Part shown: in pieces, positions 28,052 to 36,613 of the stretch
Layout: every line of letters begins with the position of its first letter
Position numbering within the stretch: the first letter of the stretch is position 1
Source of the DNA: Streptomyces luteolifulvus
GTDB taxonomy: Bacteria; Actinomycetota; Actinomycetes; Streptomycetales; Streptomycetaceae
Length of the DNA: 64,000 nt
Assembly: GCF_008806595.1 (NCBI RefSeq)
Contig: NZ_VZRB01000006.1
Coordinates: 284,881-348,880 of the forward strand
Direction: 5' to 3'
Position numbers and translations under genes: made by a program
The notes under the pieces: generated by a model
What the model saw: only the letters and a program-made list of their open reading frames with translations
Databases searched by the model: none
What the model was told of the DNA's origin: nothing

Positions 28052-28241
28052 GCGTCGCCACACGCGCGTGGAGCGGTGGAGGTCGGTCCCGGGCGGGACG
28101 CCACCGGTGCGTGCGTGGCTCTTGACCGAAAGGGCACCCCTGGCCTCATATGAGATCGGGATCCCTGTCGCAGGCGGCCCGAGCGTTTCCGGACGCGGCC
28201 GGGTCCCGCATCCTCAGGGTCGCCCTCAGGCAGGAGGCGCG

Positions 28242-28745
28242 GTGCGACAACGGCAAGCGTCCCAAGGCGCCCGCCGGGCCCGGGAGTTCGAGGCGTTCGT
28301 CGCGGGCGCTGCCGGGCGGTTGCTGCATGCCGCCACGCTGCTGACGGCGGAGACACCGGACGACAATCCGCGCGCGCGGCGCCTGCTGACGCTGTCCCTG
28401 GCCCACACGTACGCGTCCTGGGACCGGCTGCGCGGCGAGGACCCGTACGACCGTGCCCGCCAGTATCTGGCCACCCGGTTCGCGCGCGGGGCGTGGCACC
28501 AGTACGGCGGCCTCGGCCGGGCCCGCCCGCACCCCGGCAGTCCGCTGGCCGCGCTCACCCCTCAGGAGCGCCTGATCCTCGTTCTCAGGTTCTTCGAGGG
28601 CGTCGCCGAGGAGCAGGCGGCGGCTCTGCTCGGCCTGCCCGCCGAACGCGTCCACGCGATCTGCGACCGGGCGACGGCCACACTGCTGCATCCCCCGCGG
28701 GGACCGGCACCGGCGCCGATGGGCGCGAAGGCGGTGACGTCGTGA
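28242..28745 (+). CDS. SigE-like ECF sigma factor (small, atypical)
   Basis: 167 residues. The GTG at 28242 has an excellent GGAGG site. Residues about 12-90 look like a reduced sigma region 2 (FEAFVAGAAGRLLHAATLL, YASWDRLRGEDPYDRARQYLATRFAR). Residues about 105-150 are a clear region 4 (LTPQERLILVLRFFEGVAEEQAAALLGLPAERVHAICDRATATLL). The gene overlaps the next one by 4 bases (GTGA). That neighbour encodes a tiny membrane protein, as expected for a sigma/anti-sigma pair. The weak region 2 leaves open that it modulates rather than replaces a sigma factor. Confidence 0.75.
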   Translation: MRQRQASQGARRAREFEAFVAGAAGRLLHAATLLTAETPDDNPRARRLLTLSLAHTYASWDRLRGEDPYDRARQYLATRFARGAWHQYGGLGRARPHPGSPLAALTPQERLILVLRFFEGVAEEQAAALLGLPAERVHAICDRATATLLHPPRGPAPAPMGAKAVTS

Positions 28746-28990
28746 ACCGGCCCGAGCGGGAGGCCGCCGCGCGGCGGATCATGGAACGGACGCAGCCGGC
28801 CGTCCCGCCCGACCTGTACGCGGACGTCGTACGGCGTGGCGGCCGCATGCTGCGTCGCAGAACCGTCGCACGCCGTCTGATGTGGCTGCTGCTGTTCGCC
28901 GCGTCGGTGACCTTCCTGGTGTGGGCGCTGATGGCCCACCCCTGGGTGGAGCCGCCCTCGGACACGACCCCACCGCTCACGAACTGGTGA
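28742..28990 (+). CDS. Tiny single-pass membrane protein coupled to the sigma-like gene
   Basis: 82 residues from a GTG that overlaps the sigma-like stop. The N-terminal ~45 residues are charged and cytoplasmic (RPEREAAARRIMERTQPAVPPDLYADVVRRG). One helix follows (about 48-65, MWLLLFAASVTFLVWALM), then a short external Pro-rich tail. It has no zinc (HxxxCxxC) motif. The position and topology suggest a membrane tether or anti-sigma-like partner, which is inference only. The next gene is convergent, 17 bases away. Confidence 0.75.
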   Translation: MNRPEREAAARRIMERTQPAVPPDLYADVVRRGGRMLRRRTVARRLMWLLLFAASVTFLVWALMAHPWVEPPSDTTPPLTNW

Positions 28991-29007
28991 TCCGGCGCCG
29001 CCCGTGA

Positions 29008-30165
29008 CTACCCGCCGAGCGCCTGCTGCAGATCCTCCAGCAGGTCGTCGACGTTCTCGATGCCCACGGAGAGGCGTACGAGATCGGCCGGGACCTCGAG
29101 GGCCGAGCCGGCCGCCGACGCGTGCGTCATGCGTCCGGGGTGCTCGATGAGGGACTCGACGCCGCCGAGCGACTCTCCGAGCGTGAAGACCTTGGCGCGG
29201 TTGCAGACCTCGACGGCCGCCTCCTCGCCGCCCTCGACCTGGAAGGAGACCATGCCGCCGAACGCCCGCATCTGCTTGGCGGCGACCTCGTGACCGGGGT
29301 GCTCGGACAGACCCGGGTACAGCACACGCGTCACGCGCGCGTGCCGGGTGAGCATGTCGGCGACCTTGGTGGCGTTCTCGCTGTGCCGGTCCATGCGCAC
29401 CGAGAGCGTCTTGGTGCCGCGCAGCACCAGCCAGGAGTCGAAGGGCCCGGCGACCGCGCCCATCGCGTTCTGGTGGTACGCCAGTTCCTCGCCGAGCGCC
29501 GGGTCGCTGACGATCAGCGCGCCGCCGACGACGTCCGAGTGGCCGCCCATGTACTTCGTCAGGGAGTGCACGACGGCGTCCGCACCGAGGGACAGCGGCT
29601 GCTGCAGGTACGGCGTGGCAAAGGTGTTGTCGACGACCAGCCGGGCGCCCGCGTCGTGCGCGATCTGCGCGACGGCGGCGATGTCGGTGATGCCGAGCAG
29701 CGGGTTGGAGGGGGTCTCCACCCACACGGCCTTGGTCTTCGGGGTGATCGCGGCCCGTACGGCGGCGGGATCGCTGGTGTCGGCGACCGACCACTCGACC
29801 CCCCACCGGGAGACGACCTTCGCGAACAGACGGAACGTTCCGCCGTACGCGTCGTTGGGGATGACGACGTGGTCGCCGGGGCTGAGCAGCGTACGCAGCA
29901 GGCAGTCCTCGGCCGCCAGCCCGGACGCGAACGCGAGGCCACGGCGGCCGCCCTCCAGCGCCGCGAGGTTCTCTTCCAGGGCGGTCCTGGTCGGGTTGGC
30001 GCTACGGCTGTACTCATAGCCGCCCCGCAGGCCGCCGACGCCGTCCTGCTTGTAGGTCGAGACCTGGTAGATCGGCGGGACGACCGCGCCGGTGAGGGGA
30101 TCGGCGGTGTTGCCCGCGTGGATCGCGAGGGTCTCGAAGTGCTGACTGATCTGCCTGTCGCTCAT
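29008..30165 (-). CDS. metB: Cystathionine gamma-synthase / gamma-lyase family PLP enzyme
   Basis: 385 residues, Cys/Met-metabolism PLP family. It makes cystathionine from activated homoserine and cysteine, or runs the reverse trans-sulfuration cleavage. Motifs: FETLAIHAG start, YEYSRSANPTR, FASGLAAEDCLL, NDAYGGTFRLF, VDNTFATPYLQ, SLTKYMGGHSDVVGG with PLP lysine K204, and the C-terminal FTLGESLGGVESLIEHP. The chosen ATG (30165) gives the normal family length. The longer frame upstream is Arg/Pro-rich and has no homology features. Synthase versus lyase cannot be settled from sequence alone. Confidence 0.92.
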   Translation of the reverse strand: MSDRQISQHFETLAIHAGNTADPLTGAVVPPIYQVSTYKQDGVGGLRGGYEYSRSANPTRTALEENLAALEGGRRGLAFASGLAAEDCLLRTLLSPGDHVVIPNDAYGGTFRLFAKVVSRWGVEWSVADTSDPAAVRAAITPKTKAVWVETPSNPLLGITDIAAVAQIAHDAGARLVVDNTFATPYLQQPLSLGADAVVHSLTKYMGGHSDVVGGALIVSDPALGEELAYHQNAMGAVAGPFDSWLVLRGTKTLSVRMDRHSENATKVADMLTRHARVTRVLYPGLSEHPGHEVAAKQMRAFGGMVSFQVEGGEEAAVEVCNRAKVFTLGESLGGVESLIEHPGRMTHASAAGSALEVPADLVRLSVGIENVDDLLEDLQQALGG

Positions 30166-30350
30166 GGGCACCGAGGGTAGTGCGCCCCGGGGAGCCGCGC
30201 CGTACGGCCGTGGGACGCGGGAGAACGGAGGGGCGGGTTCCCGTCGCCCCACGGGACGACGACGGCGGTTTTCCGGGCACACCGACGGTTTTCCACAGGT
30301 GTCCGCGACCAGGTTGGCCAATTGTCGGCACCGTCTGGTTCGCTTGAGGC

Positions 30351-31469
30351 ATGGAGATTCTCTGGGTCCTGATGGCACTGGTCATGCTCGGCTTCGTGCT
30401 GCTTCCGTTCCTGCGGCGCAGGCGCGGCATGATCGAACAGGTGCCGCCGGGCCACCCGGACGCCGCGGACCCGGCGAACTACGGGTTCGTCCGGCAGGAG
30501 GAGCTGGACATCCGCATGCCCGGCCCCGACCAGGACCTGCTGGACGTCCTCGACCTGGTGCAGCACACCCAGGACTACCGGGCGGCCTCGCAGCTCCTTT
30601 CGGGCACGGAGAGCGAGGGCGAGCTGCGCTGGCAGCGTGTGCAGGCCTTCGCCGGCGCCGCGTCCCTGGAACTGCAGCAGCGGCCCGGCGGGGTCAGCGA
30701 GACGCCCGGGGGCCAGTGGCTGCGGGTGTGGCGGGCCGAGGCACCCAAGGACGCGGGCGGCGCGGCCGTCCACGCGGAGTTCCTGGTGCAGCAGGCGTGG
30801 CGGACGTCGACGCCGGGCACGGACGAGTTCCGGATCATCATGGAGGAGGCCAGGTCGGCGTGCGCCGACGCGGCGCTGCTGGCTCCCGGTGACCCGATCC
30901 CGTACATCGTCGAACTGTCGGTGGCCCGTGGACTCGCCTACACGCAGGCCGAGTTCGAGCAGCTGTGGCTGCAGATCCTGGACCGCGCCCCGGCCCATAT
31001 GGGAGCGCATCTGGCCGCCCTGCACTACTGGTGCGAGAAGTGGCACGGCTCGCGCGCGCAGGCCACGTCGTTCGCGGAGGCCGCCGCCGCCCGCGCGCCC
31101 CAGGGCTCCCCGCTCGCCGCGATGCCGCTGTTCTCGGTCTTCGAGCACCTGCCCGAGGTGAACCTGGTCAGCAGCTTCTACCAGAGCGAGGTCGTCACCA
31201 AGGCGATCCACGGCGCGCTGCACGCCGTGCACTCGGCCCGCCCCGACGACCCGATGCTGGCGCACGTCCGCCACCTCCTGGTCTTCTTCCTGGTCCGCTC
31301 CGAGCGCTGGGCGGAGGCCATGAACCAGCTGATAAACGTCGACGGCCATGTGGGCGCCCTCCCCTGGACGCTGAGTGCCGACCCGGCGGCGGAGTTCGCG
31401 GTCTACCGCGCGCTCGCGGTCGCGGGCTACGAGGCGAACGGCGGCAGCCCGGCGACGCTGCTGCGCTGA
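30351..31469 (+). CDS. Membrane-anchored helical-repeat protein, conserved hypothetical
   Basis: 372 residues. An N-terminal helix (3-21, ILWVLMALVMLGFVLLPFL) and a basic RRRR stop-transfer precede a large cytoplasmic domain that is almost entirely helical and TPR/solenoid-like (for instance SQLLSGTESEGELRWQRVQAFAGAASLEL, FAEAAAARAPQGSPLAAMPLFSVFEHL). It is divergent from metB. I know it as a conserved Streptomyces hypothetical between metB and msrA. No catalytic motif was found. Confidence 0.82.
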   Translation: MEILWVLMALVMLGFVLLPFLRRRRGMIEQVPPGHPDAADPANYGFVRQEELDIRMPGPDQDLLDVLDLVQHTQDYRAASQLLSGTESEGELRWQRVQAFAGAASLELQQRPGGVSETPGGQWLRVWRAEAPKDAGGAAVHAEFLVQQAWRTSTPGTDEFRIIMEEARSACADAALLAPGDPIPYIVELSVARGLAYTQAEFEQLWLQILDRAPAHMGAHLAALHYWCEKWHGSRAQATSFAEAAAARAPQGSPLAAMPLFSVFEHLPEVNLVSSFYQSEVVTKAIHGALHAVHSARPDDPMLAHVRHLLVFFLVRSERWAEAMNQLINVDGHVGALPWTLSADPAAEFAVYRALAVAGYEANGGSPATLLR

Positions 31470-31579
31470 GCGCCTGTGTCATCCCCGGCCGGATCAGCGC
31501 ATGTCGTCATGGGGGTTCCCCGGCGGGGGCGCGGCCGAGCGTGGGATGCGTCGGCCGGGCCGCCTCCGCGCAGTCGCCG

Positions 31580-32092
31580 TCAGCCCTCCGTGCGGGCGGG
31601 CAGCCGCCATCCCGGGCGCGGGAAGTGGCAGGTGTAGCCGTCCGGGTAACGCTGCAGGTAGTCCTGGTGCTCGGGCTCGGCCTCCCAGAAGGGGCCGACC
31701 GGCTCCACCTCGGTGACGACCTTGCCCGGCCAGAGTCCGGAGGCGTTCACATCAGCGATCGTGTCCTCGGCGATCCGCTTCTGCTCGTCGTCCGTGTAGT
31801 AGATCGCCGAACGGTAGCTGAGGCCGATGTCGTTGCCCTGGCGGTTCTTGGTGCTCGGGTCGTGGATCTGGAAGAAGAACTCCAGGATCGCGCGGTAGCC
31901 GGTCTTCTCGGGGTCGAAAAGGATCTCAATGGCCTCCGCGTGCGTGCCGTGGTTACGGTACGTCGCGTTCGGCACGTCACCCCCGGTGTATCCGACCCGG
32001 GTCGCCGTCACACCCGGAAGGCGGCGGATCAGCTCCTCCATCCCCCAGAAGCATCCGCCCGCCAACACGGCCCTCTGCGTCTGCGCAGCCAT
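31580..32092 (-). CDS. msrA: Peptide methionine (S)-S-oxide reductase MsrA
   Basis: 170 residues. It reduces methionine-S-sulfoxide in proteins and free methionine. The catalytic motif GGCFWGMEE (C14) is at the N-terminus. [25 protein letters not shown] and [28 protein letters not shown] are hallmark blocks. The resolving Cys is probably the single C-terminal one ([10 protein letters not shown]). Length is normal and the ATG is clear. Convergent with the 30351 gene. Confidence 0.96.
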   Translation of the reverse strand: MAAQTQRAVLAGGCFWGMEELIRRLPGVTATRVGYTGGDVPNATYRNHGTHAEAIEILFDPEKTGYRAILEFFFQIHDPSTKNRQGNDIGLSYRSAIYYTDDEQKRIAEDTIADVNASGLWPGKVVTEVEPVGPFWEAEPEHQDYLQRYPDGYTCHFPRPGWRLPARTEG

Positions 32093-32423
32093 TACGGCCC
32101 CTCCAATACTTCTCGGCTTGCTCGACTCGGCCTACTCGGCCAACCCCACAGGCCTCCGATACCCACCCTCCTCAACGCGTGAGGGTTCCTGGCGATTCCG
32201 GGCCCGTCCAGTCGGCCCTGGTGTACGCGAGAACCACCAGGAACGGGTCCCTGACCACGTATGGCAAGGTATGCCGACGACTCACGCCGGCCGGGCCCGT
32301 GCGGGACTCCGGCACGGCTGTTGTCCGGGTACGGGGACCCTGTGGCGCCAAAGGAGCCGGACAGCCGCAAGCCGTGCGGGGCAGTCCCGTACGGCTCACG
32401 CCCGACCTCTCAGGAGTACGCCC
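32093..32423. other. 331-bp gene-free region between divergent msrA and the 32424 gene
   Basis: The region carries the msrA promoter side, a pair GTTCCTGG ... CCAGGAAC separated by about 45 bases, and the AGGAG ribosome site of the next gene. No tRNA, small gene or strong hairpin is recognised. It marks the left boundary of the accessory block. Confidence 0.4.
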
Positions 32424-32867
32424 GTGAACGGAAAGCGCCGCAGACTCTTCCTGGCCGCCGTCGACCCCATGCTCGAGTCCGGGGAGCAGGTTGAGGTGGC
32501 GACGATCGTGAACCTGAGTTCCGTCACCGTGCGCCGGACGGCGGCGTTCGCGGCAGCCTCTGCAATCCTGAGCGGCGGTGGAATGGCCGTGATCCCGGCG
32601 CCGACCCCCATGTACCTGGCGATGACCGACCGCCGCATCTTCATCTTCCGCGCGAACCCGACGTTCGCCCGGCCGGAAGAACACCTGATGACGATCCCGC
32701 GCGCCGGTCTCGTCCGCTCGGAGATCAAGGAGCGGATACTCAACTCCTCGTTCGTCATCTCCTCGGTGGACAGTGAGCAGGGACTGAAGATCATCTTCCC
32801 GCTGATCGGCCGCAAGGAGCGGAACGAGATGGCGGCCGCCTTGCCTCTGGCCGACCAACGGGCTTAA
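32424..32867 (+). CDS. Small protein with PH-like fold, hypothetical
   Basis: 147 residues from a GTG with AGGAG upstream. A short N-terminal helix (FLAAVDPMLESGEQVE) is followed by a segment with a hydrophobic hairpin (AAFAAASAILSGGGMAVIPAP) and the pattern MYLAMTDRRIFIFRAN, typical of bacterial PH-domain-like proteins. The C-terminus is beta-rich with a final helix. It lacks a signal peptide. Its TAA stop interlocks with the stop of the convergent gene inside TTAA (32864-32867). Function unknown. Confidence 0.72.
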   Translation: MNGKRRRLFLAAVDPMLESGEQVEVATIVNLSSVTVRRTAAFAAASAILSGGGMAVIPAPTPMYLAMTDRRIFIFRANPTFARPEEHLMTIPRAGLVRSEIKERILNSSFVISSVDSEQGLKIIFPLIGRKERNEMAAALPLADQRA

Positions 32868-33700
32868 CGATCCGGAGTTCCGGACGCCGGCTGCCCGCCG
32901 CCCGTGGGCTCGAACCCCGCCAGCATCTGCTCCAGCGCTGCCTGGTCCGGCCCCGTGAACGCCGGGGCCCCAGCCGCCGAACCCAGTCTGTCGATCATCG
33001 TCCCGGTGATTCCCGGTGCCGGGGGCAGGTGCGTGGAGAGGATGAGCTCCGGCTCCCTCTCCCGTAGAGGCTGGAAGCTGCCACGGAACTTCTGGGCGTC
33101 CACGTTCTGCACCCATGGACTGTCGACCGTGGCCCACAGCAGCTGCGCGGCCCGCAATTCCTCGTCGCCGACCGCACCGACGTCATCGGCTCGTGCCAAC
33201 TCGGCGCTGGACATCGGCCCACCGAAGCAGTCGGAGCTGAAGCAGACCCCCGTCCGGTCGTCGAAGAAGCCGACCGTGCCCGGGTTGTCGTACAGCGGTG
33301 GTCTGAACGCCGTGAGGGTCCGGTCGCCGACATCCATGGTTTGCCCCGGGTTGATCAGATGGAGGCGATCGAGCGGCAACGGCCGCTCACAGGACATGAG
33401 CCCCACAGAAAGGAACGTGGCCACCACACGAGCCTCCGGCGCCGCGGCCAGCAGATCGAAGATTCCGCCTGTGTGATCCCGGTCCGGATGCGTGAGCCAG
33501 ATCCACCGCACGTCGGCGGGATCCATCACGGATCCGACCGTCTCCAGGAAGTTCCGGTCGGGCAGCCCGAGCCCGGTGTCGACGACGACGGGCTGGGAGG
33601 CGAACAGCACGAAGGCGTTCACCGGGAGGTGCCCGATCCCCGGCACCTCGAGGCTGTCATTCAGGACGCTGATGTCCGGGCGGACCTTGTGAACCGGCAT
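32864..33700 (-). CDS. Metallo-beta-lactamase-fold protein, flavodiiron/ODP-like
   Basis: 278 residues from the ATG at 33700 (GGGAG five bases upstream). The MBL core is visible: PVVVDTGLGLPD, then the metal motif LTHPDRDHTGG, in which the usual second His of HxHxDH is Asp. Further ligand candidates are FSSDCFGGP and STHLPPAPG near the C-terminus. The arrangement resembles the oxygen-binding diiron MBL proteins (ODP), whose motif is HxExD, more than lactonases. No flavodoxin domain is attached. It may sense or reduce O2 or NO, or act as a hydrolase. Confidence 0.78.
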   Translation of the reverse strand: MPVHKVRPDISVLNDSLEVPGIGHLPVNAFVLFASQPVVVDTGLGLPDRNFLETVGSVMDPADVRWIWLTHPDRDHTGGIFDLLAAAPEARVVATFLSVGLMSCERPLPLDRLHLINPGQTMDVGDRTLTAFRPPLYDNPGTVGFFDDRTGVCFSSDCFGGPMSSAELARADDVGAVGDEELRAAQLLWATVDSPWVQNVDAQKFRGSFQPLREREPELILSTHLPPAPGITGTMIDRLGSAAGAPAFTGPDQAALEQMLAGFEPTGGGQPASGTPDR

Positions 33701-33953
33701 GACGTCTCCCACGCCCCCAAGATGGTGATCGCCGCGGCCCAGAAGTCCATCGTCGCTCTTCCTCGCCGATGCCGCATCCGGCACCTTTCCGTACTCGTTG
33801 CGGCGCCGCAGCCTGAAGGGCCGGCCATCCGAATCGACGACGAGGCGATGCGGAGGCGTCGGTCACGGTCGGGAAACCGTCCAACGCACGTTGCACGCTG
33901 CATGACGCCCCCCTTCTGCTGCCGGCGGTGCCCACGGCGCAGGCCGGGCAACG

Positions 33954-34958
33954 TCACCGAACTGCCGCAGTCGAACAGGGGAACATCCGCCGGTAGTCGC
34001 TCGGCGACACCCCGACCTGCTTGAGGAAGTGGTGCCGAAGGTTGTTCGCCGTGCCGAGGCCGCTCAGCTCCCCGACCTTCTCGACCGGGAGGTCCGTGGA
34101 CTCCAGCAGCATCCGCGCCCGTCCCAGCCGCTGCTCGAGGAGCCACCGAAGGGGAGTCGTCCCCGTGGCGGCCCTAAGGCGTCGGTAGAACGTCCGCGGA
34201 CTCATCGCCGCTCTCCGTGCCAGCTCGTCGACCGTCAACGGCTGGTCCAGGTGGGCGCGGGCCCATTCCAGTACCGGCGCGAGTCCCTGGTCGTCGGTCT
34301 CCGGTACCGACAGGTCGATGAACTGTGCCTGGCCGCCGGGACGGTGCGCGGGAACGACCATCCGGCGCGCCAGCTGGTTGGCGACGTGCGCACCGAGGTC
34401 GCGCCGCACCAGATGCAGGCACAGGTCGAGACCGGCGGTGAGCCCGGCGCTGGTGAGTACGTCGCCGTCGTCCACGTACAGCACGGAGTCGTCGACGTGG
34501 ATCTTCGGGTAACGCTCGGCCAGTTGCGCGGTGTGCATCCAATGGGCCGTGGCACGGCGTCCGTCGAGCAGCCCGGCCTCGGCGAGCGCGAAGGCGCCGG
34601 TGCACAGGGAGACCATGCGGGCACCCGCGTCGTAAGCGCCGCGCAGGGCGGTGATCAGGTCCGGCGGCAGCGGTGTGCCCTCGTCCACGCATGAGTCGGG
34701 TACTGAGGGCACGATCACGGTGTCGGCGTCGGCGAGGTCGTCGAGCCCGTAGCTCGTCCGCAGTGAGAGGCCCGTTCCCGACACCGCGCCGTCCTGCGCA
34801 CGGTCTTCGGCGCTGCACAAACGCAACTCGTACCAGACGTCTGCCAGGTCGGGCTGCGGCGTGCCGAAGACGGTGCACGGAATGCTCAACTCGTAGAGAT
34901 CCCACGAGGGGACGGCCAACTCCTCGGTCACGACGACGGCGACAGATCCGGCACCCAT
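33954..34958 (-). CDS. GlxA-type AraC family regulator (DJ-1/PfpI domain plus AraC HTH)
   Basis: 334 residues. Residues about 5-175 form a class-I-amidotransferase-like (DJ-1/PfpI) sensor domain with the nucleophile-elbow pattern SLCTGAFALAEAGLLDGRRATAHW. Residues about 235-330 contain two AraC helix-turn-helix motifs (LTVDELARRAAMSPRTFYRRLRAATGTTPLRWL and VEKVGELSGLGTANNLRHHFLKQVGVSPSDYRR). It is divergent from the imine-reductase-like gene with 128 bases between, containing the inverted repeat at 35043-35065. It is therefore the probable regulator of that gene. The effector is unknown. Confidence 0.92.
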   Translation of the reverse strand: MGAGSVAVVVTEELAVPSWDLYELSIPCTVFGTPQPDLADVWYELRLCSAEDRAQDGAVSGTGLSLRTSYGLDDLADADTVIVPSVPDSCVDEGTPLPPDLITALRGAYDAGARMVSLCTGAFALAEAGLLDGRRATAHWMHTAQLAERYPKIHVDDSVLYVDDGDVLTSAGLTAGLDLCLHLVRRDLGAHVANQLARRMVVPAHRPGGQAQFIDLSVPETDDQGLAPVLEWARAHLDQPLTVDELARRAAMSPRTFYRRLRAATGTTPLRWLLEQRLGRARMLLESTDLPVEKVGELSGLGTANNLRHHFLKQVGVSPSDYRRMFPCSTAAVR

Positions 34959-35042
34959 GCTCCCGAATGGTATGGCAGGAAATTGGTGGCAGCCGTCACG
35001 GGTGTCACTGTCCTCGTTCGCCGGGCGCTGCGAGCGTGATCA

Positions 35043-35065
35043 GTACGTGATCGACCAACACGTAC
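35043..35065. promoter_or_regulatory. Inverted repeat GTACGTG-N9-CACGTAC, candidate operator
   Basis: Perfect 7-base arms lie 21 bases before the start of the imine-reductase-like gene and in front of its AAAAGGAG ribosome site. A second small palindrome (GATCA-N5-TGATC) overlaps its left edge. Placement fits a binding site for the divergent AraC regulator. Confidence 0.55.
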
Positions 35066-35086
35066 CGATCTAAAAGGAGTTGTGAC

Positions 35087-36016
35087 ATGAATGGCGACCG
35101 ACAGGCCATTACCGTCATGGGGCTGGGCTCGATGGGCTCGGCGCTCGCGGCGACCCTGCTGGACAGTGGCCATCCGCTCACCGTGTGGAACCGCTCGGTG
35201 TCCAAAGCGCAGCCGCTGGCCGACCGTGGTGCCCGACTGGCCGCGACCCCCGAGGAGGCGATTTCGGCGAGCCCGCTCATCATCACCTGCGTGCTGGACT
35301 ACGACGCCCTGCACTCCGTCCTCGACCCGGTCGCCGACGCTCTCACGGGGAAGGCCCTGGTCAACCTCACTTCCGGCTCGCCGGAGCAGGCCCAAGAGGC
35401 GGTCACCTGGGCCCGGTCCCACGGCATCGACTACGTCGACGGCGCGATCATGACCACCCCGCCCGGCGTGGGGAGCCCCGAGATGATGTTCCTCTACAGC
35501 GGCTCGCCCGCCGCGTTCGAAACCCACCGTCCGACCCTGGCGGCCCTGGGCGATCCCCTGTACCTGGGCTCCGACCCCGGCCTGGCCTCCCTGTACGACG
35601 CGGCGCTCCTCGGCTTGATGTGGTCGACCATGACCGGCTGGCTGCACGGTGCCGCGCTGGTCGGCGCGGAGCAGACACCGGCCACGGAGTTCACCCCCGT
35701 CGCAGTCCGCTGGCTGACGGCGGTGGCCGGGTTCCTGACCACCTACGCGGTCCAAGTGGACGCCGGTCGCTACCCGGGAGACGACGCAACCGTCGATGTG
35801 CAGATCGCTGCCATCGACCACCTCATCCACGCCGCGGCACTCCGAGGCGTCGACAACGCCCTGCCCGAACTGCTGAGGACCGCGATGCAGCGGGCGAAGG
35901 CCGCAGGCCACGGCTCCGACAGTTACGCCAGTCTGATCGAGGTGCTGAGGATCCCGATGCAGGGCACGCCTGCCGGACTCTCCCCGACCAGGCCCCGACG
36001 TGACGACGCAGTGTAA
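35087..36016 (+). CDS. NADPH-dependent imine reductase-like / beta-hydroxyacid dehydrogenase family
   Basis: 309 residues. The N-terminal Rossmann domain has GLGSMGSALA (12-21) and NRS..KA, which reads NADPH phosphate specificity. LVNLTSGSPEQA and GAIMTTPPGVGSPEMMFLYSG follow. The C-terminal helical domain has LYDAALLG, where D171 sits at the position of the catalytic Asp of Streptomyces imine reductases. The classical beta-hydroxyacid dehydrogenase lysine is not evident there. Known relatives reduce cyclic imines to amines. The native substrate is unknown. The ribosome site is strong. It is controlled, by inference, by the divergent AraC regulator. Confidence 0.85.
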   Translation: MNGDRQAITVMGLGSMGSALAATLLDSGHPLTVWNRSVSKAQPLADRGARLAATPEEAISASPLIITCVLDYDALHSVLDPVADALTGKALVNLTSGSPEQAQEAVTWARSHGIDYVDGAIMTTPPGVGSPEMMFLYSGSPAAFETHRPTLAALGDPLYLGSDPGLASLYDAALLGLMWSTMTGWLHGAALVGAEQTPATEFTPVAVRWLTAVAGFLTTYAVQVDAGRYPGDDATVDVQIAAIDHLIHAAALRGVDNALPELLRTAMQRAKAAGHGSDSYASLIEVLRIPMQGTPAGLSPTRPRRDDAV

Positions 36017-36195
36017 GAACAATGAACCCGGCGTCTGCACGTCCAAGCACGCAAGGGGCACATGGCAGCACAGGCTGGCCGGGACGGGGTCAGGCGCCAG
36101 GTGCGGGTGCGGGTGCGTGGAATCCGCACCCCGCGTGGCACGGGCAATCTGCACGGTGCCGCGGCAGGCCGACCCGCTTGGCGGGCCCCGGCCGC

Positions 36196-36453
36196 TCAGG
36201 TGTCCTCGGGACCCAGCTCGAACGTGAAATAGATGCTCAGGCAGTAGGGCTGGTCCTCCTCGTGGAAGAAATCCCATGACACGTCCGTCAGGCGGATGTT
36301 CTGTTCCCGCACCCACTCATGGGCTTTCCTGAAGGCATCCGCGGCAGTTGTGGCGGGGAACAGCTTCCTGGCCATGGGATGCACCCCGGTCTCGGCGTCC
36401 GAATCGTCGAAACCCTCCGGAACGTCCAGGCAGAAGTCAGGATTCAGCACCAT
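36196..36453 (-). CDS. Small acidic hypothetical protein
   Basis: 85 residues, acidic, no signal peptide or membrane segment. It begins MVLNPDFCLDVPEGF and includes a helix (ADAFRKAHEWVREQNIRL) and a beta-like DQPYCLSIYFTFEL end. The composition fits a soluble alpha/beta protein, possibly an immunity-type or accessory protein. Upstream, toward the GntR-kinase gene, is the 7-bp tandem array at 36511-36552. No function recognised. Confidence 0.6.
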   Translation of the reverse strand: MVLNPDFCLDVPEGFDDSDAETGVHPMARKLFPATTAADAFRKAHEWVREQNIRLTDVSWDFFHEEDQPYCLSIYFTFELGPEDT

Positions 36454-36510
36454 GGAGTGCGCCCTTCCCGTGGGGATGTCAGTGCGAGTCGTCAGAGGCC
36501 GGTCCTCCGT

Positions 36511-36552
36511 GCCCGGCGCCCGACGCCCGACGCCCGACGCCCGACGCCCGGT
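36511..36552. repeat. Heptanucleotide tandem repeat (GCCCGAC)n, six units
   Basis: Units start at 36511, 36518, 36525, 36532, 36539 and 36546. The middle four are identical (GCCCGAC) and the outer two read GCCCGGC and GCCCGGT. It lies in the intergenic region before the 36453 gene start. Copy number is likely variable by slippage. Confidence 0.85.
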
Positions 36553-36613
36553 AAGACCACCGCACGCCCAGGAAGGGTTGCTTTCGCCAGCCCCGTCGAG
36601 GGCCAGGACCCTC

